Source: Ciona intestinalis
Taxonomy: Eukaryota > Chordata > Ascidiacea > Phlebobranchia > Cionidae
NCBI RefSeq assembly: GCF_000224145.3
Contig: NW_004191381.1
Coordinates: 1 to 64,000 of the forward strand
Length of the DNA: 64,000 nucleotides
Reading direction: 5' to 3'
Shown here: positions 25,201 through 36,300 of the stretch, in pieces
How positions within the stretch are numbered: position 1 is the stretch's first letter
Layout: every line of letters begins with the position of its first letter
The notes under the pieces: generated by a model
The model's database searches: none
What the model was told of the DNA's origin: nothing
The model's input: only the letters and a program-made list of their open reading frames with translations
Position numbers and translations under genes: made by a program

Positions 25201-28200
25201 TAGCCTAATTAAAGCCTAGACGTTTACAATAAGTACTGAATAGTTTATTTCAAGTTTTTTCTGTAAGGGGTGCAATGTTTTTGTTAAAGTTAAATTGAAT
25301 TTTTCCATTTATCAGATAATTCTCATATCATTAATTACAAATGTTCTTAATCAGTTACTGCTGGATTCATCTGCCTTGTTAGTACAGCAGGTTTTACTAA
25401 AGAGCAAACAACAGAATGAACAATATAAAATATACAGATTTTTAAAATTATACGAATTAAAAAAATCATGAATCATATATAGGCTTATAATACTTTTTTA
25501 AACCAAGGTTTAAACAAATTCTTCAACCAATTTTTATTATTTTTTCACAGCTGGTGAAGATACAGAATATGGGTGCTGTGGATATGCTCTTATGGGAATC
25601 TCTGTATTTATAATGATTCTGATATTTCCACTAGCATTATGTGCTGGTATCAAGGTTAGTTTAGGTCAATTCTTACCTTTACTTACAGCAAAAAAACTAC
25701 TTCTGTACGGTACAAACTTATGAATGCTCCTAATTTTTGGCCACAACCACAATATAAAATTCTTTATGTGTGATGTTTGTAACTGAAAAAGTAGTTATTT
25801 ATCATTAAGTGACAGTAAAGTCATGTTTTATCAATGTTTACATTGATAAACATATATTCCTTAAGGAGTATAACCTTATGGGACCCGTTTTCCTGTCCAA
25901 AATTATACTGTTTTCGAATCATCATTATTAAAACTCTTTGTATGGCTTTTGCTTTTTGGTTGGGCGTGTGTCTATCTATTACAGTAGGCATGGAATTGGA
26001 ATTTGTATGACAATGAATATGTTTAATACTCTCATTAAATATTTGTCACAAGTTACATTACAACACTAACACTAACATTTTTGTCTATAGGTGGTTCAGG
26101 AATACGAAAGAGCTGTTATTTTCCGTCTCGGTCGCCTTGTCAAAGGTGGTGCAAAAGGTCCAGGTAATTAAGAATCTTTCATGCACATCTTCTGTTCATA
26201 AGAATGCTGGTCTTGCCATATGGCAGATATGTAGCAGTCAGTCATGTTATTACCCTAATATTTAACAATACATGTTAACTTCCTCAAACGAGGGATTGTT
26301 CAACTGAGTAAGCGCCATTGCTTCAATTCATTTTAACCTCCTTGGCTGTATTTATCCGCCGGTTCGTCTGGCACCTGTAACTCATTTTTCATCAAAACTA
26401 TTTCTCTACCTAAAAAAAGACTAATTTCCATTAGTGGTGGCTGAATTAACACAGTTGTTGGTTCTATAAAGCTCGCAAATGATATAATTGCAATTTTTCA
26501 TACTTTTCTTTATATTATTCAAGGGATCTTTTTTATCATACCATGCACTGATGAATATCGTAAAGTGGATTTGAGAACTGTATCCTTTGATGTGCCACCA
26601 CAGGAGGTTAGTTTTAAGAGTTTCGTATTTCAAGACAGCTAACGGCAATTGCCAACCCAGGTTACTACTGTCTCTACTGGGATGTCCAAACTGTTAGCCA
26701 TGTATTAAAAAAATCAAAACAATAATCACCCACAAAGTTGCACATGTAGTAACTAGTAAGCCAGCACGAGGTTTGTAAAACAGAACACCCTTGTTATAAC
26801 AACTGTCATTACCCCACTAGCGAGATAAATAGGCATCATTGTTAATTAAGAAAATCAGTACTAAATATTAGATAAGTTTGCACTGTTTTGGTGTGATTGT
26901 AATTTACTGTGTTGGTGCCTTGTTTGTCGGTTACTTGGCCATGCAAAATCGTAGAAACATGTTTTGGTTCAGCACTTGAAGAAGTGCTAATGAATGTAAC
27001 TTATTTATTCTAACATGGCAGTCCCATTGGTGACCACCAGGATAGTGGAAGGAACTTGAAATTGTTTTGCCCAACGACGCACAACTAAGTACATAATGGT
27101 GTCACGTGTCAGTATCTAACATCATACCAAGTATCCTACTAAGCCACACTACTCGGAGTCGACACTATATATAAGTTATTGTTATTTTCTTACAGATCTT
27201 GACCAAGGACAGCGTGACAATATCAGTAGATGCTGTGGTTTACTACAGAGTCCAAGATGCCACCATGAGCATTGCAAATGTGGAGAACGCTGATGGTGCA
27301 ACTCGACTGCTGGCACAAACCACACTAAGAAACATGCTGGGAACAAAGAGTCTGTCCGAGGTCCTTACTGACCGTGAATATATCAGTGCTGGGATGCAAG
27401 TAGGACTTGTCTTTCGTTAAGTTTATTTTTAAGCATTAAACAATACTGTAACTTTTATACTGGGCACCATGTTTAATGTTGGTTCAAAAAATACTGAAAA
27501 ATTAAACGAGCATGCCTTTGTTATTCTGCGTTTATATTAAACTGCGTGGTTTTAAACCTTTTTTGTCATACAAAATGACGACTTGATTCCTAATTCATCA
27601 TGTAGGTCCTGTCGTCCACCTAATCAGGCATAGTATTTCAATTTTCTATAAGTAAAGTGACATGGTTAAAACAGGTCTAAACCTTGATTGCAATATGGCT
27701 ATAATTAAAGCCTGGAGTCGTCGCTGTCACATGCGGCAAGTTAACCTTTTCCGAATCCTGCAATCTTGAATTATTTATTCTTGACAACAGCGTCAGACTT
27801 TTTCGTGGCTCGTTTGCTTAAGGGAAAATAACTAGCTTTTTCCTAAACTGGAGAAATGACCGTGGTTGTTTTATAGATTCTAATTTTACCACAACTTTGT
27901 ATTACCACAGATTTTACCACAACTTTGTAATAAACTGTGAACTATGGTGCATTTATGTACTTCGTGATATAATCTGGGTGAATCTTTTGGCCATTCTATA
28001 ATTAAAAAAACAAATTAACAGTTTTAGTTCAAGTTCTATCCTCTGATTTTATATTCTTCTATTCCCAACACATAAGCACTTCACTATTTTTACATAATAA
28101 CCTATAGATATATAGGCTAGTCCAAATAGCAGTTCCATTTCTCTATAACAATGCCAACGGTCCCAATTCCCTTGACTAATTTGACAGGGCAATACATTAG

Positions 28201-30077
28201 TTTTCCCGATTAAATTATTAATTATTTAGTTATTCTGTTGCAGTCAACACTGGATGAAGCCACGGACCCGTGGGGCATAAAAGTGGAACGAGTCGAAATG
28301 TGAGTTGGTGTTATAATACTGTTTCATGTGCTTATATTTACCGATTGCCGCTACCAAAGGTAACGTTGAGAGTTACTCCAGTCGGCCGTGTTATACTGTA
28401 TCATGTCAGAACACTCTTGGGCCGTATTATAGCTACTATCGTTAGTCGTCACCCGCCATACGAGAATAAGTAAGCTACAGTCATTCATTACTTGTGTCAC
28501 ACCCAACGTCGGTCACACAAATGCTTAATATGTGAAGCTTAGAAAAGAAAGCTATACGTAGCTCATAGGCCGCCACGAGTTGTATAAACCAAAGTACATT
28601 ACCGGGGTACAACGACTGTTGTTGCAAATCATGAACATTCATTCAACATCTCTTATATACAAACATAAGTATTGCTTTGTATTAATCTTAAACAAATCCA
28701 CATTGTGATCATTTTTATGTTGTGTTTCTATCCATATACACCGGGTATTGGGGTAATAAGCCAACTCTGGCCTTAATCTCAGGTCTAGGGGCATTTTGTG
28801 CTTCAGGACTTTACTTACTTACGTAGAATATAATTCATGTATACTGCCCAAACAAGTCTGACATGCCTAATCATTCGTATAGTTTACCATTTGCAACGTA
28901 CGTCATTAAGTAAACCTGATGCTACTGGCCTCGCTTACTAAGTATTGTTTGGATTTCGTATCTTTCTATATTTTTCAACCGCAAGACACGCTATAATAAC
29001 TTATTAATGAACCGAAACACTAAAAATTGTGTCGTTTACATTTGCTGTAATGTTTTTATTGTAACGAGAAGCTGGCGCAGAACATTCAATATGAAACATA
29101 ATTTTTAACATGTCGACTTGGAAACCCCACTAAAAATATCAAGATACTTTTTAAATCAACAAATTTTATTTATTATGGCCTACCCAACAACATTTGTAAG
29201 AGGAAACTTTTGTCAGCGGTGCGGGTTTTTATACGCATTAAATATCAATTCATTCGTATCGTTTAGAAATCACTATGTATTACAGTAAGGACGTTCGCTT
29301 GCCGGTTCAACTACAACGAGCAATGGCTGCTGAAGCCGAAGCTGCACGAGAGGCAAGGGCAAAGGTAAGAATTTACTGGTTGCAATATACTTAACGTGAA
29401 TTGCGTATTCGAATTTATCTCGTGTTCTTTGAAAGAATTTTCATCAAAAATTTTTTCTGCGAACTATAAACTAAATTTTGCGTCGAAAAGCGCCATATTT
29501 AGGTTGCATGAATCGTATTAATGTTTTCTTTTCTGAACTGCCCTCTTGTTTGCGTACACTCTTCTTCCTCTTTTAAAGTAATGTTTTGTTCGCATAGTAA
29601 TCTAGAGCCTAGACTACTTACAAATTGCATACAAGCACGGCCTACCAGATATATCTCTAATAGGCCGTGATACAAGTGATAGTTTTATGATCTTACATTG
29701 AAACAGCTCAGCCAAACATGATTATTTATAAATACCGTCATTACGTCAGAATAAGCTCCTAAACATGAACGTCATGACAGACGAAACGTTGAAATAAAAC
29801 AACCGTCGTAAACACCATAGGAGCTAAAAGAACATTATTTAATAACATTATAACTGGTAGCAGAAGTAACATAATGATATCATTGCAGGTAATTGCGGCA
29901 GAAGGTGAAATGAATGCTTCCCGCAAGCTAAAGGAAGCTGCTGATGTAATGAGTGAGTCTCCTAACTCGATGCAGCTTCGTTACCTTCAAACCTTAACCT
30001 CTATAAGTGCGGAAAAGAATTCAACCATAATCTTCCCTCTGCCTATTGACATGCTGAGCACCATGATGAAAAAATAG
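22142..30077 (+). CDS. STOM: stomatin (band-7/PHB) membrane scaffold protein
   Basis: Stomatin is a cholesterol-binding, oligomeric membrane scaffold on the cytoplasmic face that modulates ion channels and transporters. Shared exons: 25551-25654, 26091-26163, 26524-26606, 27196-27399, 28244-28299, 29286-29364, 29889-30077. They begin with GEDTEYGCCGY, whose Cys pair may be palmitoylated, and a hydrophobic hairpin of about 22 residues. The PHB domain follows: VVQEYERAVIFRLGRL, FFIIPCTDEYRKVDLRT, ILTKDSVTISVDAVVYYRV, TRLLAQTTLRNMLGTK, LPVQLQRAMAAEAEAAREAR. The C-terminus KNSTIIFPLPIDML matches vertebrate stomatin. Using first exon 1a the product is 289 residues, the family's normal size. Alternative first exons are listed separately. 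STOM and STOML3 cannot be separated by eye. Likely poly(A) signals follow at 30240-30390. Confidence 0.93.
22508..22613 (+). CDS. STOM: stomatin alternative first exon 1b
   Basis: ATG-initiated 35-codon exon (MSEAGTAFLKRKK ... LIGNF) with the same donor context TTTT|GTGAGT and the same phase 1 as exon 1a. Predicted isoform 297 residues. Confidence 0.75.
22841..22982 (+). CDS. STOM: candidate fifth stomatin first exon
   Basis: An ATG opens 47 codons (MSSKTPLKSWQDSTEALNRH ...) ending AAA T|GTGGGT. This is phase 1 with a terminal T like the other first exons, but the donor is weak. Could be chance. Confidence 0.35.
23530..23568. repeat. perfect 16-bp inverted repeat (hairpin)
   Basis: CAGAGATACATAAACA and its exact reverse complement are separated by 7 nt. 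It lies between stomatin first exons 1b and 1c. Confidence 0.8.
23905..23968 (+). CDS. STOM: stomatin alternative first exon 1c
   Basis: 21 codons beginning MQKNDEISRRNG and ending NSYNANIDI, donor T|GTAAGT, phase 1. The ending is nearly the same as that of exon 1d (SAYNQNIDI), which suggests exon duplication. Predicted isoform 283 residues. Confidence 0.78.
24521..24623 (+). CDS. STOM: stomatin alternative first exon 1d
   Basis: 34 codons (MEGSRPESGSGNNK ... SAYNQNIDI), donor T|GTAAGT, phase 1. It is the first exon nearest the shared body. Predicted isoform 296 residues. Confidence 0.8.
26643..26850 (+). repeat. SINE body and tail fragment in stomatin intron
   Basis: GGCAATTGCCAACCCAGGTT through CACCCACAAAGTTGC to CACGAGG and TGTTATAACAACTGTC match the body and tail of the tRNA-derived SINE. 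The head is absent. A more decayed minus-strand fragment lies at about 27013-27163 (CATTGGTGACCACCAGG). Confidence 0.6.
28566..28650 (+). repeat. SINE-tail fragment in stomatin intron
   Basis: CGCCACGAGTTGTATAAACC ... ACAACGACTGTTGTTG ... ATTCATTCA resembles the SINE 3' end. Confidence 0.45.
28742..28815 (+). repeat. fragment of the GGTAATGGGCCAA repeat
   Basis: TATTGGGGTAATAAGCCAAC, TCTGGCCTTAATCTCAGGTC matches the 3' tail of the composite SINE (61460-61510). Similar fragments lie at 18787-18930 and, reversed, at 56170-56310. Confidence 0.5.
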
Positions 30078-30519
30078 GTGTTTTTGTGACAACATCCGAA
30101 ATTAATTTTCCAATTGAGACTAACAGTATTCCGCATGACTCGTAGCAACGCATTGTATATATATTGACAAATATATTTATTTTAGTGTTATAACTCCACT
30201 ACCCTGCGTCTATATTACATTTAACTTATATTTTAACCAAAATAATAAAAAATATGTTCCACGGTTATTTCACTTTCTTTAACTCCCTTATCTTTAGTGT
30301 GAATAATAATCACGTATACTGTGTCACCTTCGTTATTGCACTGTATCGTAGCATTTACGTATATGATGAATAATGTAAAAATAAACCACAAAGTTTTATG
30401 TACCGAAACATCGTTGTAGTTAGTAATATAGTTGTTTTATCAGATTACAAATGTAGTGGGGAAAGACGGGTTTAACACGGTCTCTGAACTGCAAACATAT
30501 ACAATTCAAAACTTCTGTA

Positions 30520-32510
30520 TATTAGGGTGGGGGAAGATGGCACACTTTTTTAATTTTCTTTTTACGGACCCCCATTTAATGATAATGAGGAAAATAGGGT
30601 CACAGAACTATTCGACAGTATAGTAATAGTAAGGTAGTAAGGTTATAGGGTTGTGAAGAACAACCCTATAGTAAGGTGCTACTTTTTTAATGCTCGCTAA
30701 ACTAAATCATAGTAAAACCGATGATTTTTTTTAGTTTGCGTGTGCGAACGATTAAACTAGTTTCATAGCTTCATAAAACAACCTTGAATATTTCGTACAA
30801 TTTTTTTTATCTCATAAAACTAGTTTTAGTTTTGTAAAAAAACACTGAGATATAAGCATGAAGAAAATAGGCAGGGTTCAATACGACTTTAATTTGAGAA
30901 ACAATAACAATTTTCCGGTTTAACTTTATGTATATGAAGTTTACATGGCAAAGAAACTAGCACAACCTGTTAAATTCGGTAGGTTAACTACAAGTTGCAG
31001 AATACTGCTAATGTAAATATATTTCAATTTAGAGTCCCATCTTCCCTCACATTGTAGTTTTGTATGTGTTACAGCGAGTTATTATACTTTCATCCATTTT
31101 TCACTTCATTCATACGTCATTTAGTTTCATCGCATGCATCATCCTTACTCGTATCTATTCTATCCTTTTTGTCATGTGGATATTGTGAATACTGGATATT
31201 TGGAAACCGTATTTGACCGTATTAGTGATGTACCAATTAGTTTACCTCTTTATTTAAAAGTCATTATTGTGATGCTATTTACAGTGATTTAAGTTAAAGT
31301 ACATTGCTTGTTTGGACATTGTCACCATTGTGGATTTCATTCCGCCTGATCGCCTAACAAGTTGGTACGTGTACTATTATTCATTGGTTACCTCAAAGTG
31401 TTAATTAAGCTTAATTTGGTGCTAATGTTGTTTTCCTATATGAGCTGTTTATACACCGTACTACTACCTTATTAGTTTCACATCATCTGTTAAGTGTTAT
31501 TCATTCATTTCATTCATTTAACAGAGAACCGTCGCTTTGCGTGTGTTTATTGGGAGAACCGAAAGAAGGCATTGTGAGGCGTCGCGTTCGCTTAAGTGCC
31601 GAAATCTTAGTGACCTAGTGTAGGGTCGGTGCATATCAGGCTGCGTGGTTTGCGCATAGCAAATCCCGACTGCTACAGTATGTTTTCATTGCCAAGCTTT
31701 GAAAGATTTGCATTTAATTTAGTAATTTATACCTCAGGCAGGGGGTTTTCAACTATAAGATATTGATATAATAAAAATATAATATTGTAAAAATATATTC
31801 GAAATTTGGTCATTTGCAGTTGGTGATAATTTACACGAAGTGGCTTGTGCCAAAAACAGAGTAGTAATACCCAACTTGTAGCAAAAATAAAAACTTTATC
31901 AATAGTTATTATCAACTTTCTGTTATTACAAGTTCATATACATTTGTAGGATACAATATTTATCCATTGAGTTCGAACATTTCCCATTGTCGTTCAAACA
32001 ATACCAATTGTTATGCAATAATATATTGTATAGGTAACATGTTAAAAACTATAGCAGTAGAGCAAGAAAAAGAATGTTTAGACTTAATTTTCAAAACGTA
32101 CAGTATTATTTCGTGTTATTTACGTATATTCCTATTTATAAATACACTTAATAATCAAAATTAACAATGATTTTAAGCTGTCTCATCTTGTCCTGTGTGT
32201 TTTCAAATTTGTAAAATTTCACCTGTTGTGCGAATTGCTAAATAACTCCTCATGTGTTTTATTATATTTTATTAAATTGGTGTCAATTAATAAAAGAATG
32301 TCATTTATTTTGATTTTGGAAATATTTGGCAATATGTGCTTAAGTGTCCCATCTTGCCCCATTGTACTGAATTTATTTGAATTGTTGTCAATCAGGAAAG
32401 GAATGACAGTACTAATTCGTTGTATAAATCAAAAAAACGTCATCTGTTTCGATTTTGAAAATATTTGGCAATATGTGCTTAACTGTCCCATCTTCCCCCA
32501 TTGTACTATA
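30520..32510 (+). mobile_element. GGGGAAGATGGG-family element, long copy, split by solo LTR
   Basis: Begins TTAGGGTGGGGGAAGATGG and ends CATCTTCCCCCATTGTACTATA. Internal copies of TCCCATCTTCCC at about 31035 and TCCCATCTTGCCCC at about 32345 suggest that it is itself a composite of nested or fused units. It contains the solo LTR at 31067-31677. No coding region. Confidence 0.72.
31067..31677. mobile_element. solo LTR with 5-bp target duplication
   Basis: Starts TGTTACAGCG, ends GACTGCTACA (TG..CA termini), and is flanked by GTATG at 31062-31066 and 31678-31682. The flanking sequence is continuous with the other family copies once the 611 bp are removed. It is an LTR left by recombination, so strand is not assigned. 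Confidence 0.8.
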
Positions 32511-33337
32511 TGTAAGCCGATGCAGCACAAATACCTATTTCACAAATATAACCAGCAATGTTATTGTTAGGCTACATAATGATTTGTCGGCAGCCTTTTC
32601 TTTATCCTTTCTTTGATTACTATATAATTGCATTGTCTCCATATATATACACACAAGTGCTGTTACCAACAACACTGTGGCAGGATGTACGTAGGTAAAA
32701 TTGTAATCTCGCTTTAGTACCAATCAAAAGGGAGAAGTATTTAAGCAGACTCATTTATTCAGCTTTAGCCAAATATACGGAGATAGCAAATATTGAAACG
32801 TCGCCACCACCAAAAGTTTGACTACGACCAGTTCTAGCGTAATAAGTGCGTGAACTTTATTTATTTAGCAATAACAATATTTTTCACTATTGGCAACATC
32901 GTGAATATTCTTATAGGTAGCTCTTGTATATTTCTAATTATAGTAGCAGCAAAACTAGATGCTACAACATATTATATATATATATATATAAATTATTGTC
33001 TTTTATGATTCGACAGCATATATAGCTGAAAGGCCTATAGTCTAGTTACTACAGAGGTACAATCTTAAAACAAAAACGCCAGTTTTCAGTCTATAAAGCA
33101 ATTAGCATTATTGTGTGATATCTACACTGGTATATTTAAACTACAGTTCGATAGGGCAGGAAATTACTCATCACAGAACGGCAACCGGCTGTTTTATGTA
33201 CGTCTGTACGTCTATTTAATGCGCAGTATAATTGATCCGCGTATTAAATTGTATAGAACAGAGTTTATATAGAAATGAATATACTGGTAGCATATAACTA
33301 AAAAGATAACGAGGTGTAGAGTTTTAAACAAGTCAAA

Positions 33338-36300
33338 ATGTCGGAAAATAAAAAGATTCCAATCTATGTTCTGACATTCGGAATGACACTCGCGTTATCT
33401 GCTTTTCTAGGTAAGTTAAATTTATCAATAAATACAACAGTTTATGCTCCCGTGGCGGGACCACGACAGTCGTTGTAACGTTTAGGTTCTGTTTAATATA
33501 TGTATATTCTCTTTAATACACCTTGTATCTGCTAAATTAGTAAATAATATATTTGTATTATAAGTGTGAGAGGAATCTTATAGCGTTTTTGTTTCTGTGT
33601 TGATGTCTGTGACATATTCTTTAAGATCACACAAACAAATACGCCGAAAGACCTCTTTCTTACCAAACATACACATACTGGCAACAACATAGGTATATAT
33701 ATATATTGAGTAGGGTGGGGGAAGATGGAACACATTTTAATCCTATATTCTCGCCCCATTTAGTAGTAAACAAAGAACATTCGAAGAATTATAAAACCAT
33801 ATCCTCATGACTCCCACATACCGTTGTTAATTGTTTAAAACACTATCAGGATATTTGGATACTGTGTGCTAAAGGTGTCCCATCTTCCCTTACCCTAATA
33901 TATATATATATAACATCTGTTTGTACAGATCAAGCATGACAAGTGTTTTTAGGCACCATGGACCTACAAAGCAGTATTCACATCTCTCACAATCTTGGAA
34001 CGATCAGTCTCAGCATATTATATGGCTGTGGCTTATTGATTTGTTTATTTGTTACTCCTCTGCTTTTGTGCAATTTGGGGGTGAAACGAACACTTCTGCT
34101 CGGAGAAGTTGGTTTTCTTGTCTTTACATTGGGGAATTTCTACTCCGGTAAAAAGTTTTTTTTTATTGTATTTCCTTACTCTTGTTTCATCTAAACTCTA
34201 AAGCTGGGACACTTTGTCAAAGAATTTTTTTTTCTTACGCACCCTCTCCAATGTTAACCAATAAATAATGATACAGAAATATTAATGAAAACAAGTTGCA
34301 GAATACTATTAACATATAAATATTTCAATCTTGTGTCCCATCTTCCCCGACATTGTATGGTTTTGTAGAATATTTTTGCCAAACTTTAAAAAGTTTGCTT
34401 TTATTTCAATAGTTTATACCTCAACGGTAACTAAAATTTAATGGTATAATAACAAGATAATATGTGGCAAATATAAACAAATGTATCCTACATTGTATAA
34501 AATCCTTTACGATTTTATGCTGTAAACATGATGTCCATTTAACATGAAGTCGTTGATGTTCAATTTTTTATTTAATATCTTGATATCTAAATCTAGTGTT
34601 CATGACTTAATTAAACAAATGGGTCTGCATGTCCTCTTAAATACAGACTATACTACGCAGCCATCCCCGTTTATAACCAATTAAACTGCTATGTTACGCT
34701 TCGGATAGAGGTGATTTTTGCGACATGTTAGTATATAGTAGACATTCATCGTACAGAAATACTACTTTTGAAGCGTAATACATGGCAATGTTATAAAAAA
34801 GGGGGTGGCTGCCTGTCTGTAATTGTTATCCTATAACAGGTCTTGCAACGATGATACCTGGTTCCATTATCGGTTCAATGGGTGAAAGTCTTTTCTGGCC
34901 TGCGGGTATTTCCTACGTGAATCACGTTTTTAATGAATATCAAGATTCAATACCTGACGATCAGAAGCCGCAAGATAATGTTAAAAACGTTTGGTTCGGT
35001 CGTTATTTTGGAGTCGCGAAGACCAGCGTGGTATGTGTATTATTACAGACTTGTATGATGTGTACGTGTATATAAATATACTTAATTACTGATACCCGAT
35101 ATACCTCTTTACTACAGGGCGCAGGGCCTTTATTGCTAACATAGATATACGAACATATACAGTGGGGGAAGTCGGGAAACTTAGCACATTTGGGGCAATA
35201 TTTTCTCAAAATATAGTACAGTTTTGGGTTTATAATACGAATTAGTATTGGCATACATTTATTAGTCAGCAGGAATTCAAAAAGATATTAAAACACAAAA
35301 TCAGTTATTTATCTATTCGCAGACCTGGTGGAATTTTACAAATTCGAAAAAACGCATAGTAAGACGGGGCATTTTAAAATCCGCCTAAATTTTGATTAAG
35401 AAATGTATTTTATTAGAAATACACGTAAATATAACGAAATCATATTGTATACAAAGTTTTAAAGCAAACCGTTTAAAGTTTAGTAAATAAAAACGTGCCT
35501 ATAACTATAATATGAGAGAAGACGTGTCAAAAAATAAAATATTTTTACTTGTTATAGGTAATACCGAAATTTTCTGACTGCTGTACTAGTTTCTGCGCCA
35601 CGTAAACTTAATATATATAGTAGGGCAGGAAAAGATGGGACACTTTGTCAGTCGAGACTTTATTTTAATTTTCTTTTTACGGATCCTCATTTAATGATAA
35701 TCAGGAAAGTGAGGTTACAGAATTATTCGACAGTATTATTACGACTTTATAAAACGCCCGTCAAAGCTGATTACTGTTTTTAAACATTAAAAAACTAAAT
35801 TTTCTAAATATTTGGTTATTACGTTCTAAAGGTGTCCCATCTTTTCCCACCCTACTATATTCTTTTTTAATAAGGGTACCCTGGATTGTCACAAGTGAGG
35901 CGCCTATGGGCCGCGGGCCACATTATCATGTAAGACCGAAAACTGTCTGCGGGCCGCTCAAAATCGCGTCGCGGGCCGGATTTGGCCCGCGGGCCGTAAG
36001 TTGCCCGTCCCTGGTAGAGTATATTCCGTACCAGGTAGAGTATTCTTTGGGTAAATAAATGCGAAATAGTAAGGTGCTATTTTTAATGCTCGCTAAATGA
36101 AGCCGATGAAGTTAAATAAAGCCGATGAAGTTTTTTAGTTTTTGTGTGCGAACGATTGAACTAGTTTCATAGCTTCATAAAACAACTTTGAATTTTTTGT
36201 ACAGTTTGATTTTGTCTCATAAACTAGTTTTAGTTTTGTAAAAAACACTGAGATTTAGCATGAAGAAAATAGGCAGGGGTCAGTATGACTTTAATTTGAG

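Noticed and set aside
32226..32570. 114-codon + frame
   Set aside because: Consists of repeat-element sequence (GGGGAAGATGGG family); similar frames occur in each copy.
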